This document shows, in pieces, positions 47,966-61,084 of a DNA stretch of 64,000 nt. Position numbers and translations under genes: made by a program. The notes under the pieces were generated by a model. The model was not told where the DNA came from. It was given only the letters and a program-made list of their open reading frames with translations, and did not search any database. The DNA is from Ignelater luminosus (Eukaryota > Arthropoda > Insecta > Coleoptera > Elateridae). Every line of letters begins with the position of its first letter. Within the stretch, counting starts at the first letter, position 1. Where the stretch lies: the NCBI GenBank assembly GCA_011009095.1, contig VTPC01091269.1:312058-376057 (forward strand). Direction: 5' to 3'.

Positions 47966-48706
47966 CTTGTAAACTACGATAGCAAGCGCGCGAACGTCTT
48001 CTTATTGCGAGTCCTTTCTGCAGTTTTAATTTTTGGTGTTGGGAATTTTATTATGCAAGAGAGGTCTTGTAAGAATTCCAAAAAAATATTGCCTTGGCGG
48101 ACTAAATATTGTGTGGTCGTAAATAAGTTCGACATATTAGCCGTGATAACTTTCTTGATGTGTGGGCAATTTGTTTACTAAGTTCGTGACCGAAAGAATA
48201 ATTCGGGATTGTGCTAGCGGCACTCTGCTTGTATGAGAATATACGTTTTCTTTTAATTCGTTTCTAACAACTTTTGACTTTGGACTTTCTACCAGGACAT
48301 GAATAAATAGATATTGTATAACATTGTTTAGTTTTATTGTGTCTCTGTTTGTTCCTGCAGGATAAGTAAACCTCTGTGAACTGATTGTGAGCCAGTCCCG
48401 GGAAAGAGGAACGTTGAATCAATTATTACCTTTTTTTGGTAGTTTGTTATAATAAATAAAGTCAATAGGTGGGGAAACTTCGCACATGCAGGAATCAATG
48501 CTGCTAACCGACGGAATTAATTAACGTAATCATCTTTTGTTTATCTAATAATTATTTAATAGTACTGTTTATTTGTCTAGTTTTAAAAATAAATAATTTC
48601 ATAGCTGTCCCTGGGTAAGTCTATTGGGAAAGCACCTTTTTTTGTAAGTACGTCCAGGGTTATAAATACCTATCACCCTACCAGTCAACTTAAGTGTACC
48701 TATATA

Positions 48707-48990
48707 CAGGGTGGTAATATTTATAGCACATTTATACAGAGTGTTGGTCTGCGAGAAGCTGTGTGAGCCGGCATAGTGTTTTGATCTTCAGCTTCTGGCG
48801 CCCTTAGGATTTTACCATCTTTGAGTTATCTTGAGAGTTTTAGTGAGTTCGAAAGCTTTTTCTTTTGTTTTAAAGGTAAGTTTAGATTGACCCCCCCCCC
48901 CCCCTAGTCTTCGACTTCGAGCTACGGGATTGAACATCTTCCGAAATCCATAAGGGGCATTAGGCCTCTTTTTCGGCTTTTTCCCGTTAC
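48707..48990. repeat. Mariner-type terminus followed by a C14 tract
   Basis: TA then CAGGGTGGTAATATTTATAG starts at 48707. A run of 14 cytosines occupies 48891-48904, within moderately GC-rich text. No partner end was seen and the composite nature is unexplained. Confidence 0.35.
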
Positions 48991-51796
48991 AATTCTACAA
49001 ATTATAGATAATAACTATTTAGGATCTAAACTTTATGTAGCTAGAAGATAGGAAAATTATTTCAGCTATTGCAAGTGAAATTAGCCGAGACAAACCTACA
49101 TAAAACTTTTGATGACCTTAACAATAAGAATAAACTCTCTGGAAAGTGAGAATCAATAGCAAAAGAATGACCGCCAGTAATCTACAGTAATATTTCAGAA
49201 AAAAATATTCAAATTGTGCGTAGGTAAGGGCTAGATGATAAAGAAAAATTCAGGAAAAGACTTTTTTTATTATAAAATTTGTTAAAGGTTCTAAGACTTA
49301 CATTACAGAGTATCTTACTAAATTAAGGCTTGCTATACTATTAAGCATGCTCAAGAAAAAATGTATTTTGTGTTGAAAGTATTGGAAATTTAGTTCTAAT
49401 TTGAAGATATTTTGTCAGTAAACAGTTTATTTATATCAAGTATCAAAATTAAATCTCACGCATTAGAATTACGGTATAAAAGCACAGATTATTCGGAATG
49501 ATTCAAACATTCAATATGTCAATAGAAGTCAAAATAAAAACATTTTCTGTAACACATAATTATAAAGAGCTAGTTAAAACTGACGTTGGTAATGATGGCT
49601 AGTTTTGAAGTCGACAAAACGCTACCTTGAAATTTCAAACACGACACAGTAATTAGTTCAGACCATAAACAAGTCTATTACTTAAATCTATTTACAAGAG
49701 GGGATGTATCGCTTTACTTTCGAGTTATTTTTCTGCATTTGCAACTCGTCTGTTAATAGTTTTTATTCATCACTTTGATAAACCTATTGTTCAAGAAAAT
49801 GGCATACTCTGGCATGAATATTAGAAACCTAAGATATAAAAAGCATTCTTCGTCTTCATGGTGCTTTAAGAATCCTAAAAAAATTAAGGCTAAGAATCTT
49901 GTAAATTTCGAATTGTTAAATTCTTATAATTTTAATATTAGCGATTACTGATATTTATTGAAATCTAACATTGGGTATTTGCTTCCTGCTAAGATATTCT
50001 CTCAATTTTTATCATAGCAACGTTCATAAAAGGTACTTGATTTTAAAATGAGAGAGTGATAAGTACGGAATATAAAGTGCCAATAAAACTAAAAAGCATT
50101 TTAATTTTCTCTGAAAAACTCATTAATTTCACTTTGTTAGAAGGTGTAGTCTAAAACATAAAATATGACTAGCATGTTGCCTTGGAATTTTGCAATATAC
50201 TAGGTTTGAATTTTTACTTGTCTGTTTGCATGACAGCCTTCTTGCAGATATTAGCAAGTTATGACAGAATTACCTTATCGTTCAAGGGCTGGTGCTTAGT
50301 GAAGCGTCGGTACACAGTACTGGAAAAAAACGTGCTTCGTCATTTGAGTTATTATATTTTCAGTTTCACGTACCTTTCATAATTAAAGCTTTTGCAGAAA
50401 TAAACATCACGAAAGTTTATACTTTGCTTCAATACTAGCCTTATTTTTATTTTTCTTTCCCATAGCCGTTTTATGATTATTGGAAAGTAAAAGTTTGTAA
50501 TCACGAAAATATCGATTTATGTACAGCGGGTGGCTAGAAAAGAAACATTTATTTTCACTTTTAGTACTGAATTATTTAAAATGTTTTCATGATTCATAAT
50601 TGTAAAAAAATCCTTTTGTATATTAAATGATACAATTTCAATAGGCTTTACTAAATGTTTTTTTTTTTGTTTTTAGAGGAAAGTATAAAGTTTTATTTAG
50701 GGCGCAATTGATTCATTCTAAAGCGTAAATCGCTGTTAAAACGTACCACGTATGTAGGAGTAACCACTAAACTTTAAGGTGTTCAAGAATTAAAAGATTT
50801 CACAGGGATTTCAGAATCCTTTATATATACTTCGTTGTCCTACAAAATACAAAAAAATAAAATAATCTTCCATTTTGCAAACTACACATTAACTTTTTAA
50901 CATAATTTATAAGGATGAGATTGAGATTATTTCATGTATCATTTTCTCCGAATTTATTATTAATTTGACAGATGCGCTCTACTTGTAACTTTAAAGGTAA
51001 CCACCATACTACTCGTAGTTAGAAATCTCTTTGTGAAAACTAAATGAAAACGAGCCATGCTTTCAAGTTTTCAGCGAAAAAAGACACAGAAAGTATTTAC
51101 AAAGATGTTACAGTAGCGCTTTCATGTTAAGCAGCTAATACAGAGTTTGGGATAATAGAGATAAAGGGAGCATTATGGAAACCCTCTCATAACCAGTTTG
51201 ATGTATTTAAAATTTAGAGTTTTGTCAAATTAAATCCCATTAGCTTAGACTGCATGTAAAATTGATGAAGATTCCAGTAAACTGTAACAGTATAACAAGT
51301 TTATAAATTAATTTGCTTTGTTAAGACTTTCGTTTGCTTACTTGGTTCTGATTAGGAATAGGATTTATATGCATTATATGTGTCCGTCTTGTTATAAACG
51401 TATTTGGAGGTTAAATCTGCATTTCATTTATGAGCGTCTAAACCACTGATGTGAATTTTAAGGTGCATAATATATACATGAATATATACAGAGGGACAAG
51501 ACACTATATGCATCGCTTCCCTCGAATTTATTGCTGCTAAATTCTTATTGATGGGTTTGGATTTAGTAGCTCTCAAACCATGAAAAGAGAAGAAGCAGTA
51601 AATATTGAGTTTCTATATTATTCTGACCTGACCATGCCTTTCATAGTTTCATATTACTTTTCAATTTTTATGATTTAGGAAGTAAAAACAATCATTAGTG
51701 CTCACATATGTTAGAATTCCTTTCTCTTCGCAATGCATTAACTTCTTTTTACCAATTCTGTACAAGGGATATTCTTAAACCTAATTGTCTCGACTC
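48991..51796. other. AT-rich intergenic sequence
   Basis: No gene or repeat could be supported over about 2.8 kb. Confidence 0.55.
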
Positions 51797-52248
51797 ACAA
51801 GGGAAGAACATAGTGAGCCTCTCGCCGATCTCGATGAAATCTTTACTAGCGATTCTACATCGAAAATAAGTCAAAACGTATTTTGCCGTTCGTCTGAATG
51901 AGGCCTTCGGCCTTCGCAAAAAGTATTATTGGTCAGAAGATGGCTAAAATTGGCTTTCACAAAACTGACTTAACTGATTTAAATGAAACTTTTATGGGTG
52001 TTTCTACATCAAAAAATATTAGACGCATATATAGGGGTTTTTCAATATATGCCTAAGAAGGCCAGAATATTCTTCGGTATAGAAACACCCATAAAAGTTT
52101 CAATTTTCCAATCTATAATATCTTTTTGCGAGGCCCGAAAGGCCCATTAAAACAAACGGCAAAATACGTGTCAACTTATTTTCGATGTAGAATCGCCAGT
52201 AGAAATCTCATTGAGATCGACAACGGACTTACTGTGTTCTCCCCTTGT
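51797..52248. mobile_element. Foldback-type inverted-repeat element (about 450 bp)
   Basis: Two arms of about 190-225 bp (51797-52020 and 52066-52248) are reverse complements with moderate divergence. They share ACAAGGGRAGAACAYAG at the outer ends, GCGATTCTACATCGAAAATA in the middle and CTTTTATGGGTGTTTCTA at the inner ends. A 45-base loop separates them. The left arm carries about 45 extra bases (around 51935-51980) missing from the right. The open frame at 52126-52320 lies in an arm and has no coding significance. No target-site duplication was recognised. Confidence 0.8.
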
Positions 52249-54964
52249 CAATGTCAACTTTTCTGTATCTTTTACATTCTGAATGTAAAAGTAGCTAGAG
52301 CCCGTGTAATTTCTAAATAGCACAGACGTCACAGGCGATGTGCGTAGTAATGGTAGAGGGGTGACTTCACCAGTGACGGCGTGTTAAGCATTGGCGTGTC
52401 TAGTGGTTGGGTTGCCAATAACAAGAATAAAGGAAAAAGATCAAATAGAATTTTATTTGTTTATCTGATTAGGATAAAAGCAAGTAAGAAAAAAGAAAAC
52501 GATTGATGCTACAGACTATCAAACTCAAAAGATGCAAATGTTAATTTACAATCTTAATAAAATATTTATTTTAACTGTTAGTTAGGAAGAGGGCATACCC
52601 CGTCAATTTATTATCAAGCTTTCATAAACCAAAGTGACTAAAAACTCATAATTACAGCAAGCATTTTAAAAACTGAATTTACAATAATAGTAATATTTAA
52701 ACAATTCTGGACATATCAGAAACTATGCCAATCTACAAAATTCTATTTTTAAATAAATTGCTGAAACATATAAGCAAGAATAAAATGCTTAACAACAACA
52801 TAAAATCCTATTTATTAAATAGAAGGTAAGAGAAAGGGTTCACAATTTCGTTGTGAGTAAAGATTCTTCGCATTGTAAAATTTTAGAAAGTTAGCTGGTA
52901 CTCATGTAGAAAGTTAAACCACAGTAGAGTCAAGAAATGAGTTTGGAATACAACCTTCAGCGTCTTCTTGCTAGCTTCTGTGTATTTCCCCTCTGGTCCT
53001 AGCAATGTCCTAAAAGACAGACAGAATCTTCTGTCTCAGAGCTTTCTCTACTTCTACAGATTTTTCTATTATACTCAGTTAACATTCTTACCACCCACCT
53101 AATCTCTCCGCTCTGTTAAAGTTTTAATGATCAGAGCTTATTGTTCAGATTTCCGTTGATCTACTCTTTGCTATCTCGTTCATGTCCTGCAGTTTGATTC
53201 AGTACCCCTGTCTTTGTCATCGTTACAACGGAATTTGATGTAGAAGATTACATTGACTTATCTGATTTTGTTATGGTTGGCGGTAGATTCCAACACACCC
53301 ATTGTTTGCGTTTTAATACGAAGCGCATCACGAAACTCCTTCCAATTTGGTGGATTTGTCTTCGTGGTAACCAGGGAGGAATGTTCTCTCCTACAAATTA
53401 GTAAATCTGCAAGAAAATAAGTTATAAATATCATAAAATATCGCCACGTAACAAATATAATAATAACAGTCAAGTACCATTAGAAGCTTGGCAAACGATT
53501 GGGGAAAGTCTCAAATGTATTGAGAACGGTCAAGAATTAGTATCACAAAAAGTTTTAACACAAGTCTTGTTGAATATCAAGGAGATCAAGGTGTTTTTTA
53601 GTGTTACTTTAGCCAAGGTCGAAAATACCAAGAGCTTCCATGAATACAGTAGAGGCAAGGATTGGCGAAACATGAAAGCAACAAATGTTATCAGTGCTAA
53701 ACGACGGTCAGAAAAGAGTACAAGAAGATCTAACCCAGTTAAACATGCATAACGTAACTTTGTAGATATAAGGTACAGTCTATTCTAGGTCAGGTGGGTG
53801 CAAAGGTAAAGTGTACTCAGCTGCAGCATTACAGTTGATATCTACTCTCTGCTTTTCTGAAGTGAGTGAACTTTGGCATTTAGCGTAAGCAAGAGCTTAG
53901 ACGTTAGTTCTACTTGGCACATGATTTGAAGACAAAAAGATTGCTGTTTATTCTTTGAAAAATACAGGGAACTATTTGAGAACACAATTTGAAAAATATT
54001 TATTAAAAGGAAGAAGGAATTAGGTGTAAATGGGGAACAGTTAAAAATATCAGAATAAAAATGTAGTGTTTGCCCACTAAGAAAAGGGAAGCAATAAACA
54101 TTCCACCGGTTTTTTCACACAACATTATATTGTCTTTTTCATCAAGTTCTTAAACAATGCGGAAAAAGTGCTACAAAAAGTGCATTTCCTCCATGTTCTC
54201 TAATATGAATAACAATGTTAAGGGGAAACGGAAGATGAAGCAGATAACTTTGTTTACAATCTCTAACCTATATGCAAATGCGATAGCATGAAATTATGTC
54301 AATAAGTCAAGTAGCAATAAAACATAAAAGATCTTGCGGATATAAGCTGTTTAATGTTACTTGAATGAATTTGCTCTAAGCCTAGGCGTTTCACTCTAGA
54401 AGTTACTAATTTAAATTATGTAATAGTCTGAATAATTTGAGATTCAAAGGATGCCGTTGTTTTATTTATACGTTTTAGTTTGTAAATTAACGGTTACACA
54501 TTGTTAATTAAAAACACACATTAACAAGATGTTTTTAAAATAGAAAGAACCTTCCTTTTTAGACGAGGGATTTATTGTTATGAAATACTATCGTTAATAT
54601 AAATATGATACAAATAAGATGATGTAACGTGGTGAAAATAAGAAATAGAGAATATCGTGTTTCAGAGTATACCGTAACTAAGAAGGTGGATTTTTATGCA
54701 ATTGGAATTGATTGGATATTAGTAAAAAGGAATGTCAAGTTATAACGGTGTGTAAACTAGGATGTAAACTAATTTCGAATTTCATGCAAAAGAATGTTGA
54801 TAAAGAACAGTACTCTAACGTCATGATTACTAAATATGGTCAATACTGACAAAAAACCAAGCAAACTCAAAGCCCAGTCTCATACCACAAAACATTCCTA
54901 TACATGACACTACCTTCTCATGTAATATAATCTAAGTCAGACCCAAAAAGTTTTAACCTCATTT
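52249..54964. other. Intergenic sequence
   Basis: Frames at 53258-53473 and 53567-53752 have no family I recognise. A mildly GC-richer patch lies around 52950-53200. Nothing can be supported. Confidence 0.5.
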
Positions 54965-55099
54965 GTTCTACGAATTATTAAGATTTCTAGAAATTAACAC
55001 TGATGATGTAATACATATAGAAAAATCAGTCTTCGCGTGGGATTCGAACCTACATCTGCAATAATTCGTACTGGTGTTTTTTCAATTAAGCCAGCGGAA
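54965..55099 (-). repeat. tRNA-derived SINE, copy 2
   Basis: On the minus strand the head (about 55099-55033) has an A-box-like GGCTTAATTG and a clear B box, GGTTCGAATCC. This is followed by CACGCGAAGACTGATTTTTC and a TTAATTTC...AGAAATC tail corresponding to that of copy 1 at 15430-15573. It is too degenerate in the anticodon region for a tRNA gene. Confidence 0.6.
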
Positions 55100-55849
55100 A
55101 CTTCTCCAGCCAAAAACTGAAGTCTCTATATACATTATTAGTATGAATAGGTGTCGTAATTATAACATTCATATAATTCATTCTTTAGACATCATAGACT
55201 GAATCAGCAATTTCTCAAAAGTTTTTATCGACCTTTTAGCCAGGCCGTTAGATTGAGTACTATAAGAGGCCAATACAATAACTTGATCTTTCTTCCATTA
55301 GGGTACTTTTGAAACTGATTTACATTGGTTCAAGAATAAACAAATCTTGCAAAGTCCTCATTCATTTTTAAAATCATAGAATAAAAATTACCTGGTAGGT
55401 TGCAAGTATAAACATTTGATGCATTTTAAATAGAAATCTGCTATGTTAAATATTTGTATGTTTTTAATTATTTTTAAATATTATTAGAGTTTTATAATGA
55501 CTGGCACAACTGACATCGACTTATGTAAGTACCTATAGATATCAATATCCATTCCTTCCCACCATACATACGATCGTACTAATATTTGTACGAACTACAT
55601 GCACCTTGGTGATCATAACGTAAATATTTTAAAATAGTATTTCGTAGAGACGTAGGAGTGACGACACATTTCTAATAACACAATTATTTTATTTAGTTAT
55701 AAAAATTTTCTGTAATCAATTAGACAAAATAAATTCAACTTTTGACAGTTACATTTGCTAACATCTGTATAATCAATAAAGTTGGAGTAGAAAAATAAAT
55801 GTAATTACATTTTGAATGCTCCGTGAATTGATCGCTGAGTAATCTCAAC
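55100..55849. other. AT-rich sequence downstream of the gypsy relic
   Basis: An integrase domain would be expected here on the minus strand if the retrotransposon were complete. None was recognised. Confidence 0.45.
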
Positions 55850-57215
55850 ATAACGTCAGCTTGTGAAACAATTACCTTTTTGATGAACGATTTTGTCAGC
55901 AGACAATATTACAGACCATCGAATTAAATACAATAGTATAACCGGTATTTGTTTGTTTACAGGTTCACGATTACTGTAAATAATGAAATCTATATCATAC
56001 AAATATTTGTGAGACTATTTAAGACCAAATATCACAGCTAAAGCTTCTTTATGTAGTTAGCTATAGTTCCTTTGAGCAGGTGTTAAAGTAGCGGACTCAA
56101 AAGCAATAGGACACTCAATACCTTTGATGTTATAAAATACTATATTACATTTTCTTATTAACCTATGGAAAAGTTCTAGAAGATCTGGACACATCAGAAT
56201 AAAATTACGATAATAATAATTGAGCATAGACAAATACGACTTAAATTTTGAAACATGCTGGAGAGGACAGTATCTTTTTAATTTTAGACTTGGAAGAATC
56301 TAAAACCTAGGGATTTTAAGGAGCGAACAAAAAAATTACTTTTACCATATTAATTTTGACATTGTAAGTTTCCAATCTATGAAGAGCCTTATCTAAGTTT
56401 TTCTGGCAAGCCGTTTTCTTCAGCTATGAAAATATCATTGAAATAATGTATTTCAACATAATGTTCATTATGTCTATATTTAATTTTTGACATTAAATCT
56501 GCTGACTCTAATCTGTTAAATTCCTGACGAACTTGATCGTTATGAACTACAGAAAATGCATTGAGGAATTTCTCAGAAAGCTTTCTCCAAAATTAACCAA
56601 AAGTTAACTTTCCCAAATATGTGCTTAAATTAATGGATTTAAAATAGCTCTGAAACAGCTCCTGAGATATGAGTATTATCGAGCTGCCACTGTTCAAAAA
56701 AAAAACAAAATCTCTGATGTCGTTTATAAACAACAAAACAGTTACAGGTACAAGATCAGCATCTACAAAAGTGTCTGACATTAAATTACAAGAAATATTA
56801 ACTAAATGTATACAATTTCTAGGGAAATATTGGGACGTATAACCTTTCTGATTATGTGAGAAGCAATTTTAGTTTGGCCGCTCGGCACTTTTTTGGTAGA
56901 TGGTTGACATGGCAACAGAAATACCTCTTCTGACTTCTCTTATTATCACGTTGCTTTTGATAACAATCTGACTGATACGGAACGACTGACCTCAACGATG
57001 ACCAGAAAACCAGATCTTTGGTGAGAATCACTGTTTTGCTCGTTTCTTTGGGCTGACTAATTTGACACGTTTCATCAATCTTAGAAGCTGAATTTGACCG
57101 AACTTGAACTGTTTGAACTGAACTTCTCCTTACAGCTTCCATGCCTAAGCTAAATTTACAAGAATCTTTGAAGGTTATCGTCCCACTCTCAGATAATAGT
57201 CGATGGGTCACTGCA
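55850..57215 (-). pseudogene. Ty3/gypsy LTR-retrotransposon pol relic
   Basis: Reading down the minus strand, a degenerate zinc knuckle (FCCHVNHLPKKC, about 56900) is followed by a retropepsin-like block, FFLNSGSSIILIS (about 56690; the catalytic aspartate is replaced by Asn). Then comes a remnant of the RT palm (YFNDIFIAEENG, about 56430), a thumb-like LSMLNYYYRNF (about 56220) and an RNase H block (PAQRNYS, then LHKEALAVIFGL, about 56080-56020). Most of the RT fingers and palm are deleted, stops interrupt the frame, and no integrase or paired LTRs were found. It is an old, defective copy. Confidence 0.75.
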
Positions 57216-59594
57216 TTATTGGATCATTCATATACCAATTTATCTTCAAAAGCTTCATTAAGAAAATATTCAAAATTGCAAGAAACTGACAAATGTTACT
57301 AATTACTGAAATATAATTTATATTTTCCAACTCCCGATGATGAACAAAGTCGACTTACTTTTCCTCTTTTAGAATCTGAGGTAATTTAAAATCAAGCTTA
57401 AGAAAAAAATTCGAAGGGTTCCCAATCTACTTCAAATATGGACACAGGAAGATTATTGGGCATCTCATTGACTACTGATTTACTTCCAGAGATGGTAGAT
57501 GACTGATTCTCCTTACTCTTTTCTTCTTTTTTTTGATATTGACGAACCAATTAGTATTACAAGTAAAAATACCAGAAATTTAATAGAACTTGAAGACAAA
57601 ATCGTTCCAAAATGCTAAATGACATTTACAAAATATCAAAATTTTTTATTTAAAATTTTCGTTTTTTATAATGAAATTAGTGAAATACACAATGACTTCG
57701 AACACCTATCTCTTCTCTTTTCTATTTTAGTTGTTCCAGATTATTACTTCTAGTTGCCCCTGAAACTTCTAGTTTTGAAAGAAATAAGTGTTCAAAGTAT
57801 CCATTCCCGTGTTTAAATCTAAACAGTAAATAAGTCTTCACTTTTACCAGCCACACGATGCTTCACATTAATATACTAAATGATCAAACAGAAATTGAAA
57901 TATTAACTTGGTCTTGTTGAACGGCAGCAAAATAAATTTTATTTGAAGAAAAGATGCTTATTACGAATTCATATAATTAACTAATAATTACTTAAAAATA
58001 TAGATATAATTTACCCAAGGCAAAAACTGAAATACTCTGTATAAAATTAAAATTGTAAAAAGAAATTATAATTCCCAACAATTTCATCACAATAAAAAAA
58101 GTATGCAAGTAGAATAATTGAGATACGGGCACCTCTATAGGCAACAAGCACTACACATCTGAAACTACAGTAGTGGTGTTTTTAAAAATAAATTCTCCAT
58201 TCAGATTAAAAATGCCCCACATATTTGTATAAAACAAGACCTGAAACTCTAATGCACATTTTCTTGGCTAAACTCTCTTAATGTTTATTCTAAATTATAA
58301 ATATAGAGTTTCACATTATTTTCGGATATTATTTCCTACCCACCATAAAATGAAGAGTATTATATAACTGAGCCTTTCTATTACAGGCCAAAAACCATTT
58401 TTCTAAAGAAATATTTTGTATTTCCTACTAATACGTATAGTACAGTGTGGTTTAACTAACAGCTGTTTCACAATTTAGAGAATCGAAAGAAATAATTTTA
58501 TCGGCAATATTGAATTTAAACATTACACGTTACACAAGTGCAACTATGCTTCCGCACTGCAAAATGTTTTACTGGAAAGAAATAGATTTACGCCTCTAAT
58601 TATTAACACAATAAAGCTAGACATATTCTTTCATCTACACTTGCACCAAATATCTTATGGAGTGTCAAAGTTACAATGATAACAATGAAGGTGTAACAAC
58701 ATTAACAAAATTATATAGCTCTCTTTTTCTGTTTAATGAAAGCTCAATTGGATCGATCGTCTTTAATCCACGTGGACTTCATCATTGTATTTTTAAGGAC
58801 AGTTTTCATGTCGCGACTGTGTTTGTTTAAAAATACGAACGTATTATATTTCTTTGTGACTTTACCGCTATATGCTTCCGTACTGAAATCTTAAAGTGAA
58901 ATTGATTTAGTTAAAATACAAACCACTATACATACAAATATTTAATTTTTGTGTTTGGAAACTTCTCATTGCTGTTATTACAGGTCCTTAAAATTTCCTT
59001 TATTCATAAATAAAATTGCACAAAGTTATAAGCGTTTGACGTTGGAAAAGGGAGTATTAATGAGACTTCTGTCATCAAAGTATCATTTGTACATCGGGTT
59101 TTTATTTCAACAATGAATAACAAAACAATATCAAGTTTCTTAATTAATTGGCAAATAATTGCCAAACTCTAATGATATAAACTCACCGGTAAAAAACATC
59201 GTCGACCTTAATATATTTTTAGATTATTAACGTAACCCTCTTTCTATGACTAAAAGTTGATATCAAAATTATTTTTTTAAAGAATAGTCACTTTCTGCTG
59301 ATATAGTTTTCAGTAAATCTGTTAATACTTCTCGAATACATGTCGGTGCAAAAAGTGTATTATGAAAATGTGTCTCAAGTAGTCAAGTATTCCATCATCA
59401 CAGAAAACAGCATGTGGATGAATGCTTCGTTTGGGTTTATCATGTTTTCAAGTACTTTGTTTATTAAAAAAATTCTTTATTGTTCTACTTGGTTTTTTAA
59501 TTTTTAGTTACACTTTTCCTCAAGTGATCGCTTATGGTATACCACCAATAAAGCAACGCTTACAGTGTATTGCGGAAGTACAAATTAACTGATA
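57216..59594. other. AT-rich intergenic sequence, possibly gag remnant at its start
   Basis: The first 250 bases may hold decayed gag sequence of the adjacent gypsy relic, but no motif is readable. The rest is featureless. Confidence 0.45.
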
Positions 59595-59700
59595 CAGTGA
59601 AACCTCCCTCAACGAACACTTCTACATGATAGCGGAGACCTCTGTATTACGGACATTCTTCTTGACACGGACGTTATCCGTTATGTAAAGTATTCACTAT
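59595..59700 (+). repeat. pogo/Tigger-like terminus (fragment)
   Basis: TA followed by CAGTGAAACCTCCCTCAACG, then repeats of the CGGACAT / CGGACG type, looks like a pogo/Tigger-type terminal inverted repeat. The opposite end was not found. Confidence 0.45.
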
Positions 59701-59819
59701 GTTTACAAATAACCACGAAGTATTTTACGGGCGGTGTGACAACTGTGTAGGAGAACACGTAACATGGATCCTTTAGGTATCTGTAACTTTGTCCGCTTTT
59801 CCATTACCTTTTTTTTAAA

Positions 59820-60279
59820 CCTCTTTCCTTCATAATGCAAACATATCTTCAGGATCCTATCTCCATTAGTTCAAACCTTCTTTGGATTTCGAGTAGAAAT
59901 TTCCTTCGCGGGCAACTGGTTACATTTCTCTTTCATCGACCAGCACCAAGTCCTCTTCAACTTTCCCTCCTAACAAATTCTATAATGTACCTTAAAATTG
60001 CAACAGTGAATTCCCCTAATTTGATCACACAACATTCATGTCCTTTCCATAACCAAAACGCACCTAAAACAAATCCGATTCCTAACCCTGCCTGGTTTCT
60101 AAATAACTCGCAAAGCGACGGTCAGAACACTCTAATATTCGCTGCTCTGCATTCACAATGGTTCTGTCTATATCTTCCCCCTATACATTCAACCCGATAA
60201 CCTATTCTGTGAAGAGTTCTTCGAGTTTGTAGCCGCCTCCTAACAGAGAGCTGTGATCTTGAGAAATTTCACTACCAGA
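59820..60279 (+). other. GC-richer segment, probably the 5' part of the LINE relic
   Basis: Pyrimidine-rich on the plus strand, with a 121-residue frame at 59835-60200 rich in Pro, Asn, Ser and Leu. No motif was identified. Composition and position suggest it belongs to the LINE relic that follows. Confidence 0.3.
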
Positions 60280-61060
60280 TCCTTTATTATCGACCACATA
60301 GTGATCACCGACTCCTTGACGAAATACCTCTCTAATACCGCCTTATCGGTACTTCCCAACACAAGCAACCACTTCCTACTAGTAGTCTTCTGTACTCTAT
60401 GAGCCTATCCGCTTCCGGCCCTAAACTTCAAACCATCCAGGACTGGAACCACGCTAACTGACTAAAATTCCGGAATCATATTAGCCCACAAATGTCAGTA
60501 AACCTTTCACTTACAAATATCCTAAAAATCGACTTGTTCTTGGATACTCTCACTCGTACAATCCAAGCAGCTGTAGAGGAGTCAATCTCTACAAAAATCA
60601 TAAACTTGGGTCGTCTTCCCTTCTTCCAAATAGCATTCAACTCTTCAAGGAGAATGGGTGACTAGAGACAATTTGTCCGGTGGAACCGTCTGAATGCGTT
60701 AGTTTGCCTGCATACGACCAGATTTCTAGCCTGGATTATCGGAATGGTTTCCCTCTTCTGGAACAAACTAAAAGTCTGACAGGTCAGAGAAAATCGCCCC
60801 GCGTCATTCAATTACATTAGAACGATTAAACAGTCACACATCCTCAAACTCAAGCCTCAGTCTTTGCCGATCTTTTCTATGATGTACACCAAGTTCCAAG
60901 AGACCGCCAGTTCGATGACGTTCAAACCCGCTACGTCTACAGACAGATATAGCTGTCGTCCCTTCCAAGGCTCAACGAACCGCTTCCACTAGATATCCTC
61001 CTGCTTATCCCGACGGAAGAAATGACGGCAAAACTATCAAACTCAAAAACTGAGCCCCCA
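60280..61060 (+). pseudogene. Jockey-like LINE relic (endonuclease to RT linker)
   Basis: The plus strand, in shifting frames, gives a motif chain typical of the region between endonuclease and reverse transcriptase in Jockey-like elements. LQTIQDWNHAN (about 60430) is followed by FRNHI, then LDTLTRTIQAAVEES (about 60540). A basic, Trp-containing stretch follows (FVRWNRLNALV, about 60670), then ADLFYDVHQVPRDRQFDD (about 60870). Composition is markedly GC-richer than the window average. Stops and frameshifts abound. RT catalytic blocks are absent because the relic ends where the next mariner piece begins (about 61085). Confidence 0.6.
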
Positions 61061-61084
61061 GCGTCGAGACCGTAATGAGAAGAG

